Of a DNA stretch of 64,000 nucleotides, positions 9,236 to 23,000 are shown one piece after another. The notes under the pieces are model-generated. The model did no database searches and was not told where the DNA came from. It saw nothing but the letters and a program-made list of their open reading frames with translations. A program made the translations under genes and the position numbers. The DNA is from Aurantiochytrium sp. KH105. Its lineage: Eukaryota > Sar > Bigyra > Thraustochytrida > Thraustochytriidae. Position 1 is the stretch's first letter. Each line of letters begins with the position of its first letter. The DNA lies in the NCBI GenBank assembly GCA_003116975.1, contig BGKB01000026.1, positions 992,001 through 1,056,000 of the forward strand, in the 5' to 3' direction.

Positions 9236-10204
9236 TCACTCGGTCGGAAGCGTCGTGGACCACTCCTGGAGCAGGTCGAGCGAAACAGATGAACCTCCGC
9301 AAACAATAATTCCAACACGAGCGTCCTTGTCAAAGGTCTGGCGAAGCGCAGCCGCAATCGTGGCACCGCACGCAGGTTCGACGAGAACGCGATGCTCATC
9401 CGCAAGAAGCTTGCACGCCTCGACAGCCTCTCGGTCAGAGACGAGCTGGCTCTCGCATCCAGCGGGGTGCTCCTTGGCAAAGCGCACAGAGTCCTCCGAC
9501 ACGCAGAGTGCACCAAGAGTAGTAGCAATTGTGGTGATCTCATCTATGCGTTTCGGTTCCCCGGCCTCAAGGGCAGCCGCGAAGGAGGCGGCACCATGGG
9601 TCTCGGCAGCAATCACACGCGTCTTGGACGTCCAGGGCTCCCCGAGCCTCTCGAGACCGTGCAGGACACCGGCAATGAGACCGCCGCCGCCAACACTTAC
9701 GGCGATGGCGTCGAGGGGCCCCTTGCCATCGCCGCCCTCGGGGTCATCGAGCTGTTCGGCGATCTCCATGATCATTGACGAATGGCCTTCCCATAGCTTG
9801 GGGTGATCGAAAGGCGGGACGTACGCGGCCTCGGGGTCCTCGTCGCAGATTTTTCGCGCGTGCGCGTCCGCGCCATTCCAGTTGTCGCCTACTATCTTCA
9901 CCTCCGCGCCGACGTCCTTGATGCGCTCGACCATGAGCGCCTTTGTCGTGGACGGCACGATGATCTGTGCTTCCATGCCAAGCTGCCGAGCGCAGTACGC
10001 CGCGCTAAGGCCCGCATTGCCGCCCGAGGAGCACACGATGCGTTTTTTGCCCTCGTCGCGGAGGTGCTTGAGCAGGTGCGCCATGCCGCGGTGCTTGAAG
10101 GACCCGGACGGCTGCGCGCACTCCATCTTGAGCCAGACGGAGGCGACGCCCATCTTGCGTGCCAGCGCCGGCGACTCCACCAGCGGCGTGCGAGCGGCCG
10201 CCAT
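9236..10204 (-). CDS. L-serine/threonine dehydratase (PLP-dependent, SDS-like)
   Basis: 322 aa from ATG at 10204, close to the ~327 aa of animal liver serine dehydratase. The frame stays open upstream to 10510 but has no ATG there. It catalyses deamination of L-serine to pyruvate (and L-threonine to 2-oxobutyrate) in the cytosol. Diagnostic features: SGSFKHRG with the PLP-Schiff-base Lys37; SSGGNAGLS (58-67), the substrate-carboxylate loop; VSVGGGGLIAG with the phosphate-binding GGGG at 172-175; VEPACGA near 275-281; and VCGGSSVSLD (301-310). The Cys in VCGGS, rather than Ser, is as in animal SDS proteins. No regulatory ACT domain is present, so this is the short catabolic form, not biosynthetic IlvA. 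One extra Gly in the SSGGNAG loop compared with the common SSGNAG is notable. Confidence 0.88.
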   Translation of the reverse strand: MAAARTPLVESPALARKMGVASVWLKMECAQPSGSFKHRGMAHLLKHLRDEGKKRIVCSSGGNAGLSAAYCARQLGMEAQIIVPSTTKALMVERIKDVGAEVKIVGDNWNGADAHARKICDEDPEAAYVPPFDHPKLWEGHSSMIMEIAEQLDDPEGGDGKGPLDAIAVSVGGGGLIAGVLHGLERLGEPWTSKTRVIAAETHGAASFAAALEAGEPKRIDEITTIATTLGALCVSEDSVRFAKEHPAGCESQLVSDREAVEACKLLADEHRVLVEPACGATIAAALRQTFDKDARVGIIVCGGSSVSLDLLQEWSTTLPTE

Positions 10205-11085
10205 CCTGCCTGGCCAGCTAGCTCGCTTGCTTGCTGTCTGCGCGCGTGGTCTGACACAGCAGGCTGCAGTGCCGTGCGGTCGAAGCGGTTCTGTTCTGCC
10301 GCCTTGTGTTCTTGACTTTACCACTGCAGCCAACTCGTGCTCTCGCCGGCCGGGGGCGGGAACAATGCTTTCTTTCCTTGCAGTGCGCGTGCTCGCTTGC
10401 AGGTACAGCTTGCTCGCTTGCTTGTCAAGGCCTGGCGGGCTGGTCGTCGATCGATCGACCGATCGATCAATCCTCTTGTCGATCGCAATCGCTCTGTCAG
10501 TCACTGTCAATGCACGCCGCCCACACTTTGGGGTCGACCACTATGCACGCCCTGCTTGCCTGCTTGCCTGCTTGCTTGCTCGCTTGCTGGTCCTGGATGC
10601 CGGGGACGAGGCCTTGCGCGGTCTTGGCTTCGCGATGGCGTCGATGCGGGTCTGCTGGCGCCGGCCGGTGGCGAGGGCGAAGCCGAAGAGGCTTACTTAC
10701 GTACGTCCAGATTTCATGGTGACACACATCATGCGCTGCTCGCGCGGCGGTGGCAGAGGCGGCGGACGGATTCCTGAGTGCGCCCGATGGGCAGGCAGGC
10801 GCACTTTCTAGAAGCCCACCCCGACTGGAGGTATTAGGAAGGGCGGTTCGAGCGAGCACGCGCCGCGCACGCACGCTTTGGTCGCGGCATTCTGCGAATG
10901 GTGCCGACTGGCTGCCTGGATGCCTGGCCATTTTCGTGAAGTCACGAGGATGAGGATGAGGATGAGGATGATGGAATGATAATGATACTTATGATGATGA
11001 TGATGATGTATAGGCCTAGGCCCAAGAATGATGAGGAACGCCGGCCTGAAGACGCTGTTGGGCCGAGAAAATTTGTGCGACCTTT
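10205..11085. other. Gene-free gap between serine dehydratase and dynein genes
   Basis: Holds the dehydratase promoter (left) and dynein 3' flank (right), both on the - strand. It is crowded with simple repeats: TCGATCGATCGACC-type units near 10449, a CTTGC/CTGC array at about 10552-10590, and a GATGAG/GATGAT array at about 10950-11008. No gene supported. Confidence 0.55.
10948..11008. repeat. GATGAG/GATGAT trinucleotide-type microsatellite
   Basis: Runs of ATGAGG and ATGATG units interrupted by a short A/T-rich segment, seen directly. Confidence 0.8.
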
Positions 11086-14000
11086 TTAGTCGTCGAGAGC
11101 ACAGAGCATAGCGACGCCGCGCTTGATCCAAAAGGGTGCAGGCTGGTCACGCACTGGCAAGTTCAGGAACATGACAAAGTTGCTCGAGTGACCCGTCGTC
11201 GCGAGCACACCACGACGCTCGGAAGTCTTGTACACAGGGCACTCGTAGTCATCCGTCGCAACGATCTGCGAGACCTCCGTTGGGAGTAGCTTGATGCACG
11301 GCATCGCCACAAAAAGCTCCTTGGGACGCGAGTCCACCAGCACACGCCCTTCATCTTCCCAACCAGCGCCCTGCAAGTGCAAACCAGTAATGTAATGGCC
11401 ATCGTCGAGCCGAGCCGAGCAGTCCATGTCACGAGGAAGAACCTCATTCGTGTACTTGATGAGATCAATGGCAACCTTGTGCTTGCGAGCAAAGTTCTGA
11501 CGCACACCCGTCGTGAAACCTGGAATCCAGAAGAGATAGGAGATCACAACAACCGCAGGCGTGCCGTCATCGAGCCACTTGTTGAAAAATGAAAGACGGT
11601 CCAGCAAATCATTGACCCAAGATGACAAGGGCTTCAAACTGGGATAGGCAGCGCGAGACCACATTTCCGGAACCAGCATGTTCGTCATTGAGTTGCCCAT
11701 GGCCTCGAGCTCGCTGCTCATGACCACGAGACCGCGAATGGCCAACTGCACGTCCTTGAGAGACCTCTTGACGACGGCCAAAAGGTTGTTAAACCGCTCG
11801 AGCTCCTGGCGTAGCGTCGAGTTCATCGACTCTTCGTAAAGAACCGGAAAACGCACCGCGGCTACTTCGAGATCAAACAAATCAGGAATGCGCTTCTCAA
11901 TGTCGCTCGAGAGCTCGTTGAGCTGCTCAGCCCATGACATGCCTTCGCCACCGCTCGTGCGCGGCTGAAGTTCGAGCGCTGCCACCATGAGGGCGTTCGT
12001 ACTGGTGATAGCCGTTGTGATCTCTGCGTTTTCATGCAAACCAAAGACCTCGGGCATCTCCGTAAACGGCAACTGGTTGATGTACTCCAGATAGCTATCC
12101 ATGTCGCCATCAGGTGGCGCAAAATAGATACCTGATGGACTGAAGCGGTGACTGTCCTCAAGAATAGGAGGCTTGTAAAAGTCAGCCACAATCGTATCCA
12201 AACACCGTCTGTCCTTGTCGTCGGTAACACGACCACCATAGTTACAGCTGGACGTCAGGTAGTGCAACATAGCCCAAGGGATTTGCTCGTACTCGTTGAG
12301 GAAAAGATGAAGCTGATCCAGCGAGATACGCTGATCACTGGCAGAAAACTCGTATGGGATGTTCCATCCAAGTGGACCAAACTTGCATCGCTCACGCACA
12401 AGCGCGTGCAGGAATGCGATACCAAAGCACATCTTGTGAAAGGCCTCCGGTTTGAGGCAAGAGTCGAACCAGTCGCGGTCAAGGGCCGCGTACGAGCCCT
12501 TGAGGTTGGCACGTAAACCCTTGGGCGGCTCGAGGGTCATCTTGATGCCATTCTGGAGGACCGATACGGGAAACTCCTTGCACGGTAACGCCGTGAGCCA
12601 CAGCCGAAAGTCTTCGTGAACCACATCGGGATGCAAGTCTTCCACAATCTTCTCAAGCATTTCAAACCATGAAGGCATGACGTGCAGATTCTCAAGGGCC
12701 ACCCAGCCTCCCTTGTCGACAGCCTCTGCAATAGAGCGTTCAGCAATAGGACCCTGACCCTGTCCCATCGACACCGAGTACAGCTTTTGGTCCATGCCAA
12801 GCTCCTCCGCCACGCGAATGAGCTCCGTCATGGCGTCGGCACCAGGTGTGAGCACAAAAAGAAGTGGCGTCGTGCACGAGGAGTCCCTGTATCCTGCACC
12901 GAGATCGAAGGGGGGCGGTTCGATGAAGCGCTGTCCAATCTTGGCCATAATAAACTCCATGAGGGCTGGGACCACCTTGTCGAGCCGAATGCAGCGCAGC
13001 AGCAGGAGCTGCTGGAACTGGTCGAAGCGTTCGCTGTACTTTTCGCGAATCAATTGCAACGGGTCCTGCGCATTCGAAACGCTCTCCCAAAAGGGAAGCT
13101 CGCTTTCGACTTCCTCGTGGAAGTGCGGAAACACACCGTTGGGGATGTCGTGCAGCGCGAGAAGGTCGGCCCAACATTTGTCCGAGAGAAAGCTGTTCTC
13201 ACTATCCGGGTTGGGCCGCGACAAGTCGACCGCAGTTGAGCCCGTGAGGAAGAAGCGCAGCTCGCCCGGATCCATCTCGTCGCGCAGCTGGAGCATCTTG
13301 ATACATAGCAGAAAACTAAAGAGCAGCTTGTCCTTCTCGAAAAGGCTGCGACAGACATTGTCGTAGAGGATTTCTGCAAAGGTGTCGGTCAGCGCCTTGA
13401 GCCGATCGTTCAAGTTGCTTCCCTTGGCCGCACGATCGATGGCGAGATTGTAAAGGTTTGCATACCAATCAAGACTGAATTGATACATTGGATCCACACC
13501 CGCCAAATCGGCAACGCAAAAGAACAAGTTCGACGAAACCTTGGCAACAGGCACGTACCCAGCGCGCGTGTTGTTGATCTTGATGGCCGTCTTCTCTGCA
13601 ATGGCCACTTGCTTCATGATTTGGTCAGAGGTGGCCTTTGACTCGGACAGCGTGTTGATGAGGACCTCATCATCGAGGATATTACCCTCCGCCTTGGCGA
13701 GCAGCTCGAGAATCTTGTCCTCGAGCTCCTTGAGAATGCGCTTGTTCTCGGCATCCTCCACGACAAGCTGCTCGCGCTGAGCTTCCAGCTCGGGCGTCTC
13801 ACGACGCACCGTGATACCAAGCATCTGATCCTTGAGACCCTCCTCGTTGGCCACAAAATTGATCAACGTCACCTTGACGACCGTCTCGGGCGAGTAGTGA
13901 GGGTTGCGAAGTTTGGTGGTCATGTAGAAGCGGAAGCGGTCGTCGTACTCAACAATGTTGTCACCGAGCTGCATGGTCTTGGACCCACCCTTGTTGACAA

Positions 14001-17000
14001 TCTGCTTGGTAAGCACTGGCTCGAGAATTGGGTCCAAGTTCTCGCCAACATTCTCGAGGAGAACGGGAAGACCAAACGAAATGGCATTCTCAAGATTGCG
14101 CACAAAGTCCGATTGTGTCTGCTTGATAACCTTTAAGCCGTTATCAGCCTCCACGTTGCGCACCCAGCGATTTGCCTGACCCTGCGGATCAATCATGAGA
14201 GGCCAGCGATTCGAGGCGTACAGCATAATGGCGTTGTCAATTGAAAAACCGTCATTTGGCAGCTTCGCAATGGTCCATGCACGAATCTTCACGGGCTCAC
14301 CAAGCGTCTGGTTCAGCGAGAACGGCTCCGTGGACGGGATGGAGTTTTGCGCGAGCTGACTCGCCCATTCCTCGATGCACGAGGATCGGTACGACTGCGT
14401 GAACACACCGAGGTAGGCGATCACGCCCGAAGAGAGCAGAATATCTCCCACGGCATTCTCGTACTGCACCCCGAGATCTGCAACAAATTGCGTCCAGCGG
14501 GTCTTCTCACCACCGAGACCGCCAATGAGACGCGAGGCGCGGTCAAGCTTTGTGGCACAGTCCGCGACCTGCTGCTCGAGAGCCTCTTTCTTATCCATGG
14601 TGTCCTGCAGCTCATTCTGCAGCATTTGCAGGTTGTCCAGCACGGCCTGCAACTCGGCTTGCTTGGCCTGCAGCATGCCCATAGCCTCGGCAAGGTCAGC
14701 GTTGGCTTTGGCGAGAGCAGCACGCTTTGGCGCCACGACGCGAGCGATGCGCTCGTATACCACCATGGCATGCACCCACTTACACAATCCAGCGGCGGCA
14801 ACTGAAGACTTTTTGATGACCTCGGGTCGGAAATCGTCGCGCTCGCAGAAGGGCTTAACCTTATTGATGACCTCCTCAGAAATATTATCCTTGTCGTATT
14901 CGACAAGACGCTGAAGGAAGCGCGGGTCGTTGAGGAGTTCCTTCTTTGCGGGCTCCCAATAGTCGTCAACCTTGCCCTTTCCGTTCGGGTTCGGGACCTT
15001 GCGTGGCTTGACCCCCATCATGATGCACACTGCTTCGAGCGTGAGCTTGACACCGGCAGGCGGGGTCTTGAGCGACTTGACCTCAGTAATGTCGTTCTTG
15101 CTCAGCGTCGAGAGAGCCTTGACGGCGCCTTCCAAGGCTGGGATGGCCTCGGCAAGCATCTCCTCGCACTCTGCTTTATCCTTTTCGCACGAGGCAGCCT
15201 GTTCTTTGGCTTGCGCCTCATCCCGCTGCACGATCTCCTTTTGCTGATCGGCCTCCTTCTGCTTGCCCTGGACCATCTCCAGCTTGGCGTCAGTCTCCTT
15301 TTGAGCAATCACCAGCTTGGGCTGCAGCGCCTCCAGCTCTTGACGCATTTCTGCAACCTGTTCGGCGGTTTCCTGAAGCTTTTGCAGACCGTTGGCATAG
15401 CGCGAGCGCTTTTCTGAAATCATCGTTCGCTGCTTCTCAATGAGCGTCTTGAAGGTATTGATGAGCTCGAGGTAAGAGGTCGGCGTCACATAGTAGTAGC
15501 GGCCCATCTCTTCCAGGAAGCGTTCGGCCATGCGTGATGTACGCTGCTGCATGTCCACACAAACATCGACAATGCCTGTCTTGAGCGCATCGTCGAGCTC
15601 AATTGCACTCAAAAAGTGATGCGCCACACTCAGCAGAGCATCCTTGGGCCACTCTGTGAACCAGTCGATCGCGCAGCAATTGACCAGCGAGGGGAAGCGC
15701 CGCAGACGGTCGCGGAAGGAGTCGCCGACGGGCGAAAAGGCTAAGACCACGTGCAGATTCTGCCGGCATCGCTTGACGAAGAACTGCATGACCTCGGCCT
15801 GCGTATTCAGCTCCAGGCCAAGCTTCTCCGCCACGGGTCGCACAGACTCTACGATCTCAGTCTGATCCTCCATGTTAAAGAGGTTAGGCACTTCGCCAGT
15901 ATTGAGAATATTGTTAATATCCTCGACGAAACCTTCGTTCACCACCTGCGTGTCGGCAAAGAGAAAGACCGTTTGCTTTCCCTCGACGCCGGCCATCTTG
16001 AGCATGCGCCGCAAATCATCATGCCATTCAGGCATGCCATACACCTTTGAAATCTCGATTTGAAAGAGCACTTGCTCGTTGAGCGAAACAGCGAGCGTCG
16101 TGAGCGACTTGCGGCCTGAACCGCCAACGCCTACCAAAAGCGCGTTACCCAGAGGCTGGCACAACACACGGCTGATGCGGGCAACGTGCTCGATGGCGTT
16201 CATAAAAAGCACAAGGTTCATCTTCTTGGACGACATGTTGTTGTAGTCGACAAGGTAGCCTTCCATGACCTCCTTGAGGGTGGCCATGTCGTCAAGCTCG
16301 TCGTACACGCGCGACTCTACGAGCTGTGTGGGATCAATGAAGTTACCGTAAATGAGCGGGCGATTGCGCGGCGCGATCTTTGACCAGTCCGCGCTGTAGT
16401 GTTCTGACACCTTGCCACCGAGTGCCTCGTCGAACCAACTGCGGTCCTCCTCGTTGATGAGGCGATCCTTGAAGACGCGCATGCATTCGTGACCCCAAAT
16501 GCGAACGAGCTGGTTCGTTTCCTTGATGCGATCCGCGCTGCCCATGCAAATACCTTGAAAGACCTTACTCAGATCACGCAAGTTAAAAGTGTAATGCGAC
16601 TTGGCCGGCGTTGGAAGCATGTCCTCGGCGATCTGCTTGTAGAGAGCAATGGTGGAAGACACCACGCTGGGAACCACGGCTTTGATCTTCGGCCCAAAGG
16701 GCTTGGCAAACCACTCCATGATGGTTCCGAAAATGACCGCTAGTGAGCTCGCTTCGAACGGCAGGAGGTTAAGCATCGAGTAATGGCGCACGTAGCGCTG
16801 AGTGATCTGCGTACGACCACCTCCAGGCGGGCCCATGGCAGCGACAAACTGAATGTCAATGAGCTTGCGAAAGGTCTTTTCCTTGCGATCGTACCACCCG
16901 GTATGGTCCATGTACTGGCGCAAGATTTCGATGGGAGGTTGGGCGCCATAGACCTCCTTGGCGGGCATGTTGAGATCATCGACCATGATCACGATGCGTT

Positions 17001-20000
17001 TGCCAATGGGTGGACCAAAAATGCCCTTTCGCCGCTTGTCCAGCTTGCCGTCGATGATGTCCTGCGTCTGGTTGGCGCTGGTCTGCGCACTAAAGTTGAT
17101 AAACATGGGCTTGTACACATTTTGGTCCAAGGCCTTGAGCAAGACGTTTTGCACACTGACCGTCTTACCCGTTCCTGTGGAACCTGTGACGAGTACTGGC
17201 TGCGTGTGCTCTACGAGGCGCTGGATGATCCACTCGTTGCGCGTGGTGTCCACCGTGGGGACGAGAATGTCCTGATACTGGGTATCGGACCCAGGCATGA
17301 AACGGGGCGTGATGTCCATCCACGGAGTCCAAAGTCCCTTGTCGCAGAAGAAGACATAGTCAAAGATACTACCCTGATCAAAGGGCATTGGCGTGCGCAA
17401 CTCGCGCGGCTCGTTCATAGCATCCTTGTACGCTGGGTTCTTAAGGACAAATTGCTCCCATGCGGGCTGGCCCTCCATCATGCCAGTGATGAGTCGCTTC
17501 AGATAGTTGTCAAGAATCTGACGGCCACGCTCATCCGTGACGCCGCCGACTGCCCAGATGAGTGCAAAGAGAAAGGCGCCCTCGACGACGCGAAGCGGAT
17601 CTTTCGGGGGTTCCTTGTCCTTGGTGTTGGCTGGCTGAAAGGGGTCAAATAACGTGCTCGACATGAGGCGGAGGACCGATGCGCACAGCTCGCTATCCGT
17701 GATGGGCGTGGGGATTGCACATACATCGCGGAGCTGAAAGACAAAGGGCTCAAAGTACGCTTCAAAAAGTGTCATGACCTCGGTCGGTGCGCCACATTCC
17801 GCCAAAAGCAACGGCATACGGTTCACCCACGAGCGTACGAGCGGGCGCCAGCCAAGACGCTTTTGTTCGAGGAAGACCATACCGACGCGAGACACAGTGG
17901 CCGGACTAGCCTCCTCGAGGTCCTCAGGCTCGAACATCATGGTCATGCGCGCAGACATTTTGACAATCTCACCACTCTGCAGACACAGCTTCTTGTTATC
18001 GTCAAGCACAGTGTTCATATCCTCAATCCACACAGCATCGACGGGACCGTCAAACATGATCCACTGACGGTCCTCGGTGGTGTCCTTGGAGGCATTGCGG
18101 TACGTGACGGCCAGAATGCCATCCGTCCACTCATGAGTGTTTTCATCGAACGAACCATAGAGCTGGCCCTGCGTGATAGACTTCGGATTCATGGTGTGGA
18201 TGCGAACAGTGCCTTCGAACTTGGGGTCGTCTTGGATCCGCGACATGGCCTTGGCCAGCGTGTGCGTCACGCACGTTTTCCCGGAAAAGGTCTCTCCGAC
18301 CACCATGAGACCGTGACGCACCATCACGGTCTCGTAGAGCTGGATGACAGCGCGCAGAAACGGCTCATCCGGCTGGAGATTATCATCCTCGCAGACATCG
18401 CGAATAGCTTGCATGAGCGTGCGGTAGTCTGGCGTGGGCAGCTCTACGCCAGGGAAAAGATCCGAAGTAATACCCTTGAAGAGAGGGATATCAGCCGTGT
18501 TGAACTTTGGCAAGTTGACGTCGGTGACGGCAGAGAGCACAATCATTGCTTCAGTCCACACGTCTCCGAGATCCTGACGCAGCTTACCGGCACGCACAAG
18601 AATAGAAAAGACGGCACGCATACCGTAATCGTAGTGCTTTTGTGAACTGAGCTGTTCAGAGCACAGAATTAACACCTGGGTGAGCTTGCGTGCAAGGTTG
18701 CGGTTGTCCGCAAAGCCAAAGGAGAAAAGCTTGATCTCGGCAATGAGGGCATAGTCGGGAACCATCATTGCACAGGGGCGAAAGAGGGCCTGCAAGTTAT
18801 CGGGCAATTCCTGACGACCGGCGTAACCAGGGTTCATGGTAATGAAGGAGTTCGCATCAGGATTCAGCGTCAGGGTAGAGCCCTCGAAATCGAAGCGCTT
18901 GGCACGCGCACGTTTTGCCTTGACAATTGTGAGGATCTGCTGAGCGATCACAGAAAGCACCTCGAGCTCGATGCGGTTAAACTCATCAAAACAAGCCCAC
19001 GCACCTGCCTGCGCAATGCCTTTGAAGAACTTGGCCATGGCAAGATAATCGAGACCATCGGAGCAGTTGAAGACGACACACTGTTTGGCAATTGCTTTGG
19101 AAAGATCCTTGGTGGTTTCGGTCTTGCCGGTACCGGCGGGTCCGGCAGGAGCTCCACCGTACAGGAGAGAGACAGCGCCCATGAGCGTGCGGTAGCAGCG
19201 ATCCGTAAGCGGGGTAATAATGAGTCGGGAGCTGTTTCCGAGGTACTCGTAGGCATAGAGCTGCGTGGCGTTGAGGATGCGTACCACCATATTGTTTGGA
19301 TCCTTACCGTATCGGCCAAAGTCATCATCGTGAAGCTCCCAATAGTATCGGAGCTGCGCCATCCACTCGAATTCGTTGGGATCGCTGACTCCCTTTTCCG
19401 CCATCTCGGCCACCACGTCACGCTGATGCACATCAATGACGGAAAGAGCACCAAGGGTCGTGCGCTCCATCTTGCTCAGTTTGCCTCGCACTAAGTGGAC
19501 AATTTGCAGTAACTGCTGGTTGAGCTGCTCCGTGTAGTGCTCGAGGCGCCCAGCCTTGATAGCCGTGGTGACCTCCTTGGTCCAGAAGAGCTGACTAGCG
19601 TTGAGAACAACCTGACCGGGCCAGGAAATCACCCACTTGGCGCGCTCCGGGTTGACGTCAAGATTCTCCATTACAGGATACTCGCTCGCGGCAGCCTGCA
19701 AAATTTCTTTGACCGTGATGCGCATGGACATCTCAAAGTCGCTGAGCCAAAGCTCGACGTTACCCTTGTTCGGGCCTGAGTTGGGGTCGACAACGATGGA
19801 CAGGTCAACGATTTCGCCTTCGTTCGACACGAGTCGGGGAATACGCAAATCGTCGCTGCCGCCAACAATAAAGGGTTCTCCACGAGGCGGGTTCTGTTCT
19901 TCGGGCGGCACCATGTCCTTACCAAAAACGACCTGGCCGACGCCCTCGAAACACTTTTGCAGAAAGGGCTGCACGGCTTGTGGATCCTTGGTCTGAGACA

Positions 20001-23000
20001 CGATTTCCAAAAGCTCATCGTTACTCAAAAAGAAGAAGCGAGCAAAGGACATGCGCTTGACCTCGAGGTAATCATTGAGCCCCTTTTGAATCTGGTCGAG
20101 ACGTTCGTTGGCCTGTTTGAAGCGGTCCACGAGCGTGTCGTCGTTGGTCGTGTTCATGACGCTTGGCGACTCGTTAATCTTGCCCAAGACCTTGCGCCAG
20201 ACGCCGTCCACAGAGTTGAAGCGCCGGCCCTCCGTGGGCATCTGGCGCATGATATCGTCCGAGCCAAAGATAGGCTCCAGATACATCCATGCGCGCTGGC
20301 ACTTGAGCATTTCGTCAATGAGTGTTTGAATGTACATGAGTCTTTTCTCCCACTGGATCGCCTTGTGTTTGATCGGTTTGATATAAGGGCTTCCCACCAT
20401 GGTCTGAATTTTGACAATGTGGTCGTCGAGGAGGGCAATGACGTCATCCGTACCCTTGATGACATAGGTGCCCGTGTTTTTATACTCCATTGTGGAGAAG
20501 TCAATGCCGTTCCACTCGGCGGCCATAGCCTCGATGTTCTTTTCGAGGGCAAACTCCTTTTCGGCCTTGACAGTGATGGTCTCGACCTCCTCCATGCGGT
20601 CCATGATGTTGAGATCAATGAGGCGTTGAAGCGTGAGGTCATTGGGGCTGATCTCTTCTTGAATGAGCTCACCGAGCGCGTTCCAATGACGTTCGCGCAG
20701 CGCCGGACTTGCGAGCGCACGAATAAGAGGCATATAGCTCTTGAAGGCGTCCGAGTCCTGGCGCAGACGGCCGGCAATCTCGGCTGCACCTTCATTGTCC
20801 GTGCCAAAGGTCTTCATCAAACGATACGATGTTGTCCACCATTCCGTGACTTGCTTCTCGACCTCATCGCCGTTGACATCGGAAAAGGGACCCGTGAGCC
20901 ACTCCTTGGTGGAAGAGATGAAGTCCGCAGACATGGTCCATAGCTGAAAGAAGGGATCGAATTGCTTTTTGCAAAGGTCCAGCGTCGGATAGTCACCCGT
21001 GTCGAACCCAAATGCGCGGTCACGAAGATTAAAGTTGGCAATCTGCTCGGCAGCTTGGTTCAGTTTCTCCTCAATCGAGTACGCCTCGGAGACGATATCG
21101 TGGAGCTTCTCGTAGTCGTCATGCTTTTCAAATGCTTCCACCTCGAGGGCGTACTGGTCGAGAGCGCGGTCGAACTCCTCCTTTTCACGAGCGAGCGTTT
21201 CAATCATAGCGACCTTGTCCACCTCGAGCGCACGCATTGTGGCGGCTTGGGCGGCCAAGATACGATTCGGCCACAACTTGAGACTCCACGAAAGCTGAAA
21301 GGCCTCGGCAGGAATTTGGCATCCAAACTCCTCAAGCATTTCGTTCCAGCTATGTACGTCAGCGACAGCATCTGCCAGACCTTCCATCCGCACCTTTGCG
21401 TCCTCAATGAACTCTTCGAGATCGACGAGCTCGATTTCATTCTTGGGTTTGGTGGCGATGCGCTGGAGAATACGCTCGTACTCTTCCGTGAGGGCCTCGG
21501 CACGATCGTTTTGGATCTCGAGGAGGTAGTCTGCAAACGCGTCGATCTGCTCCTTGGCGCGCGCTGCAATCTCCTCCTTGATGGAGACCGTTTGAAGCAA
21601 AAAGGATCCGCAAACCTCCTCGTGGTAGGTTTCCACCATGACGGCGTGCATGGCTTCATGGAATTTGGCGATTTCGGCTCGAAATTCTTCGCGTGAGATA
21701 GGAACCTCCACGAGCTCGTCGCTCTCCTCCTCTTCGGCCTCTTCCTCCTCTTCGCCCTCTTCGTCTTCTTCGTCTTCATCGTCGTCCCCACCCGAGGTTT
21801 TGGGTCCGTCCTTGTTTGCTTTGTCTGACGGTGCACTGCCGCTGGCCTCGTCGCCGTTCTCTGCGTTGCCGCCTTCTTCCTCTGCGGCGGCGGCCGCTGC
21901 TTCAGCGGCGAGCTGCTGGGCCTTGAGCTCCTTCTTGGAGACGAGCTTGGGCTGCGCAAAAGCCTCGACATGAGTCTCGGGGTCTTCGCGCAAGAGCTGC
22001 AGATAGCGATCGTACGAGGCTGCGATGCGAAGCGTGGCGTCAAAATCTGCGCGCAGGAACGCAGCGACTTCCCCACGGACCTTTTTCAGGCACGCGTTGA
22101 CCTTGGCGACCATGGGGCTCTCAGACTCGTTGACGCGAACGGGATCGTCAATGTAGAGTAGTGGCTTGGGCGTGAGCTCGTGCAAGGAAAGAAGCTCATG
22201 ATCCACGGTATTGAGACCGCGAACGGCTGCAATGACCTTGTCCACGACTGCTTGTGCGGCGTCAGCAACTTCATCAAAAGAAGGCGTAACCTTGATGGCC
22301 TCGTCAACCTCGTGCAGTTCAACACGCAAGAACGCAGCTGTGTCACGTAGCGCAGGATTCTTGGACGCGGAGTTGAAGATTCGAGACCACGCATGCAGCG
22401 AGCGCAGGACGAGTTCTTGGAGCTGAAAGGCCATCTGGATCTGAAAGCGAAGGAGCACTTTGGCCGTGTCAGACGTTCGAATGACCTCGAGATCGTTTTC
22501 GTAGAAATTGTAGTCGCTGGCGAGGTTGTCGAGCATATTGTTTGCGACGCCCTGCCACCAATTTCTCTGCAGCCGGAGCGCAAGATGGCTGCAGTGCTCG
22601 ACCTGACGGTCCACAAAATCGGTCAAGGAAAAAGCAATCTTGGATGCTGGGTCCGCCAAACTTGTGTCAATCATGAGAGCTCGACCAAACTCGTCACGCC
22701 ACGTATCCTCAAGCCACGAGACGGTGACAGCCATGCCGCTGGTTCCCGACCAGTGCGCGTGGCTAATGACCTCGTGAGCGTTTGTGTAGTCGGTAGTCTC
22801 TGGAGGAAGCTGTAGCTTTCCGTATCGTGGAGCAGGTCGTCGAGCCGGAAAGGGCGGGAGCTTGAGTTCCTGCATGCGCTGCCGCGTCTCTTCGTCGCGA
22901 CGAGAGACTTCGCGCAGAATGATCTTTTGCATTGTGCTAACATAGAGGAGGTCCACATCTTCGACAAGACCTCGCGTGAGGGCCAATTTCGCCTGTTCAT

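Noticed and set aside
10205-10510. N-terminal extension of serine dehydratase
   Set aside because: Frame is open but has no ATG, and the enzyme fold starts right after the ATG at 10204.
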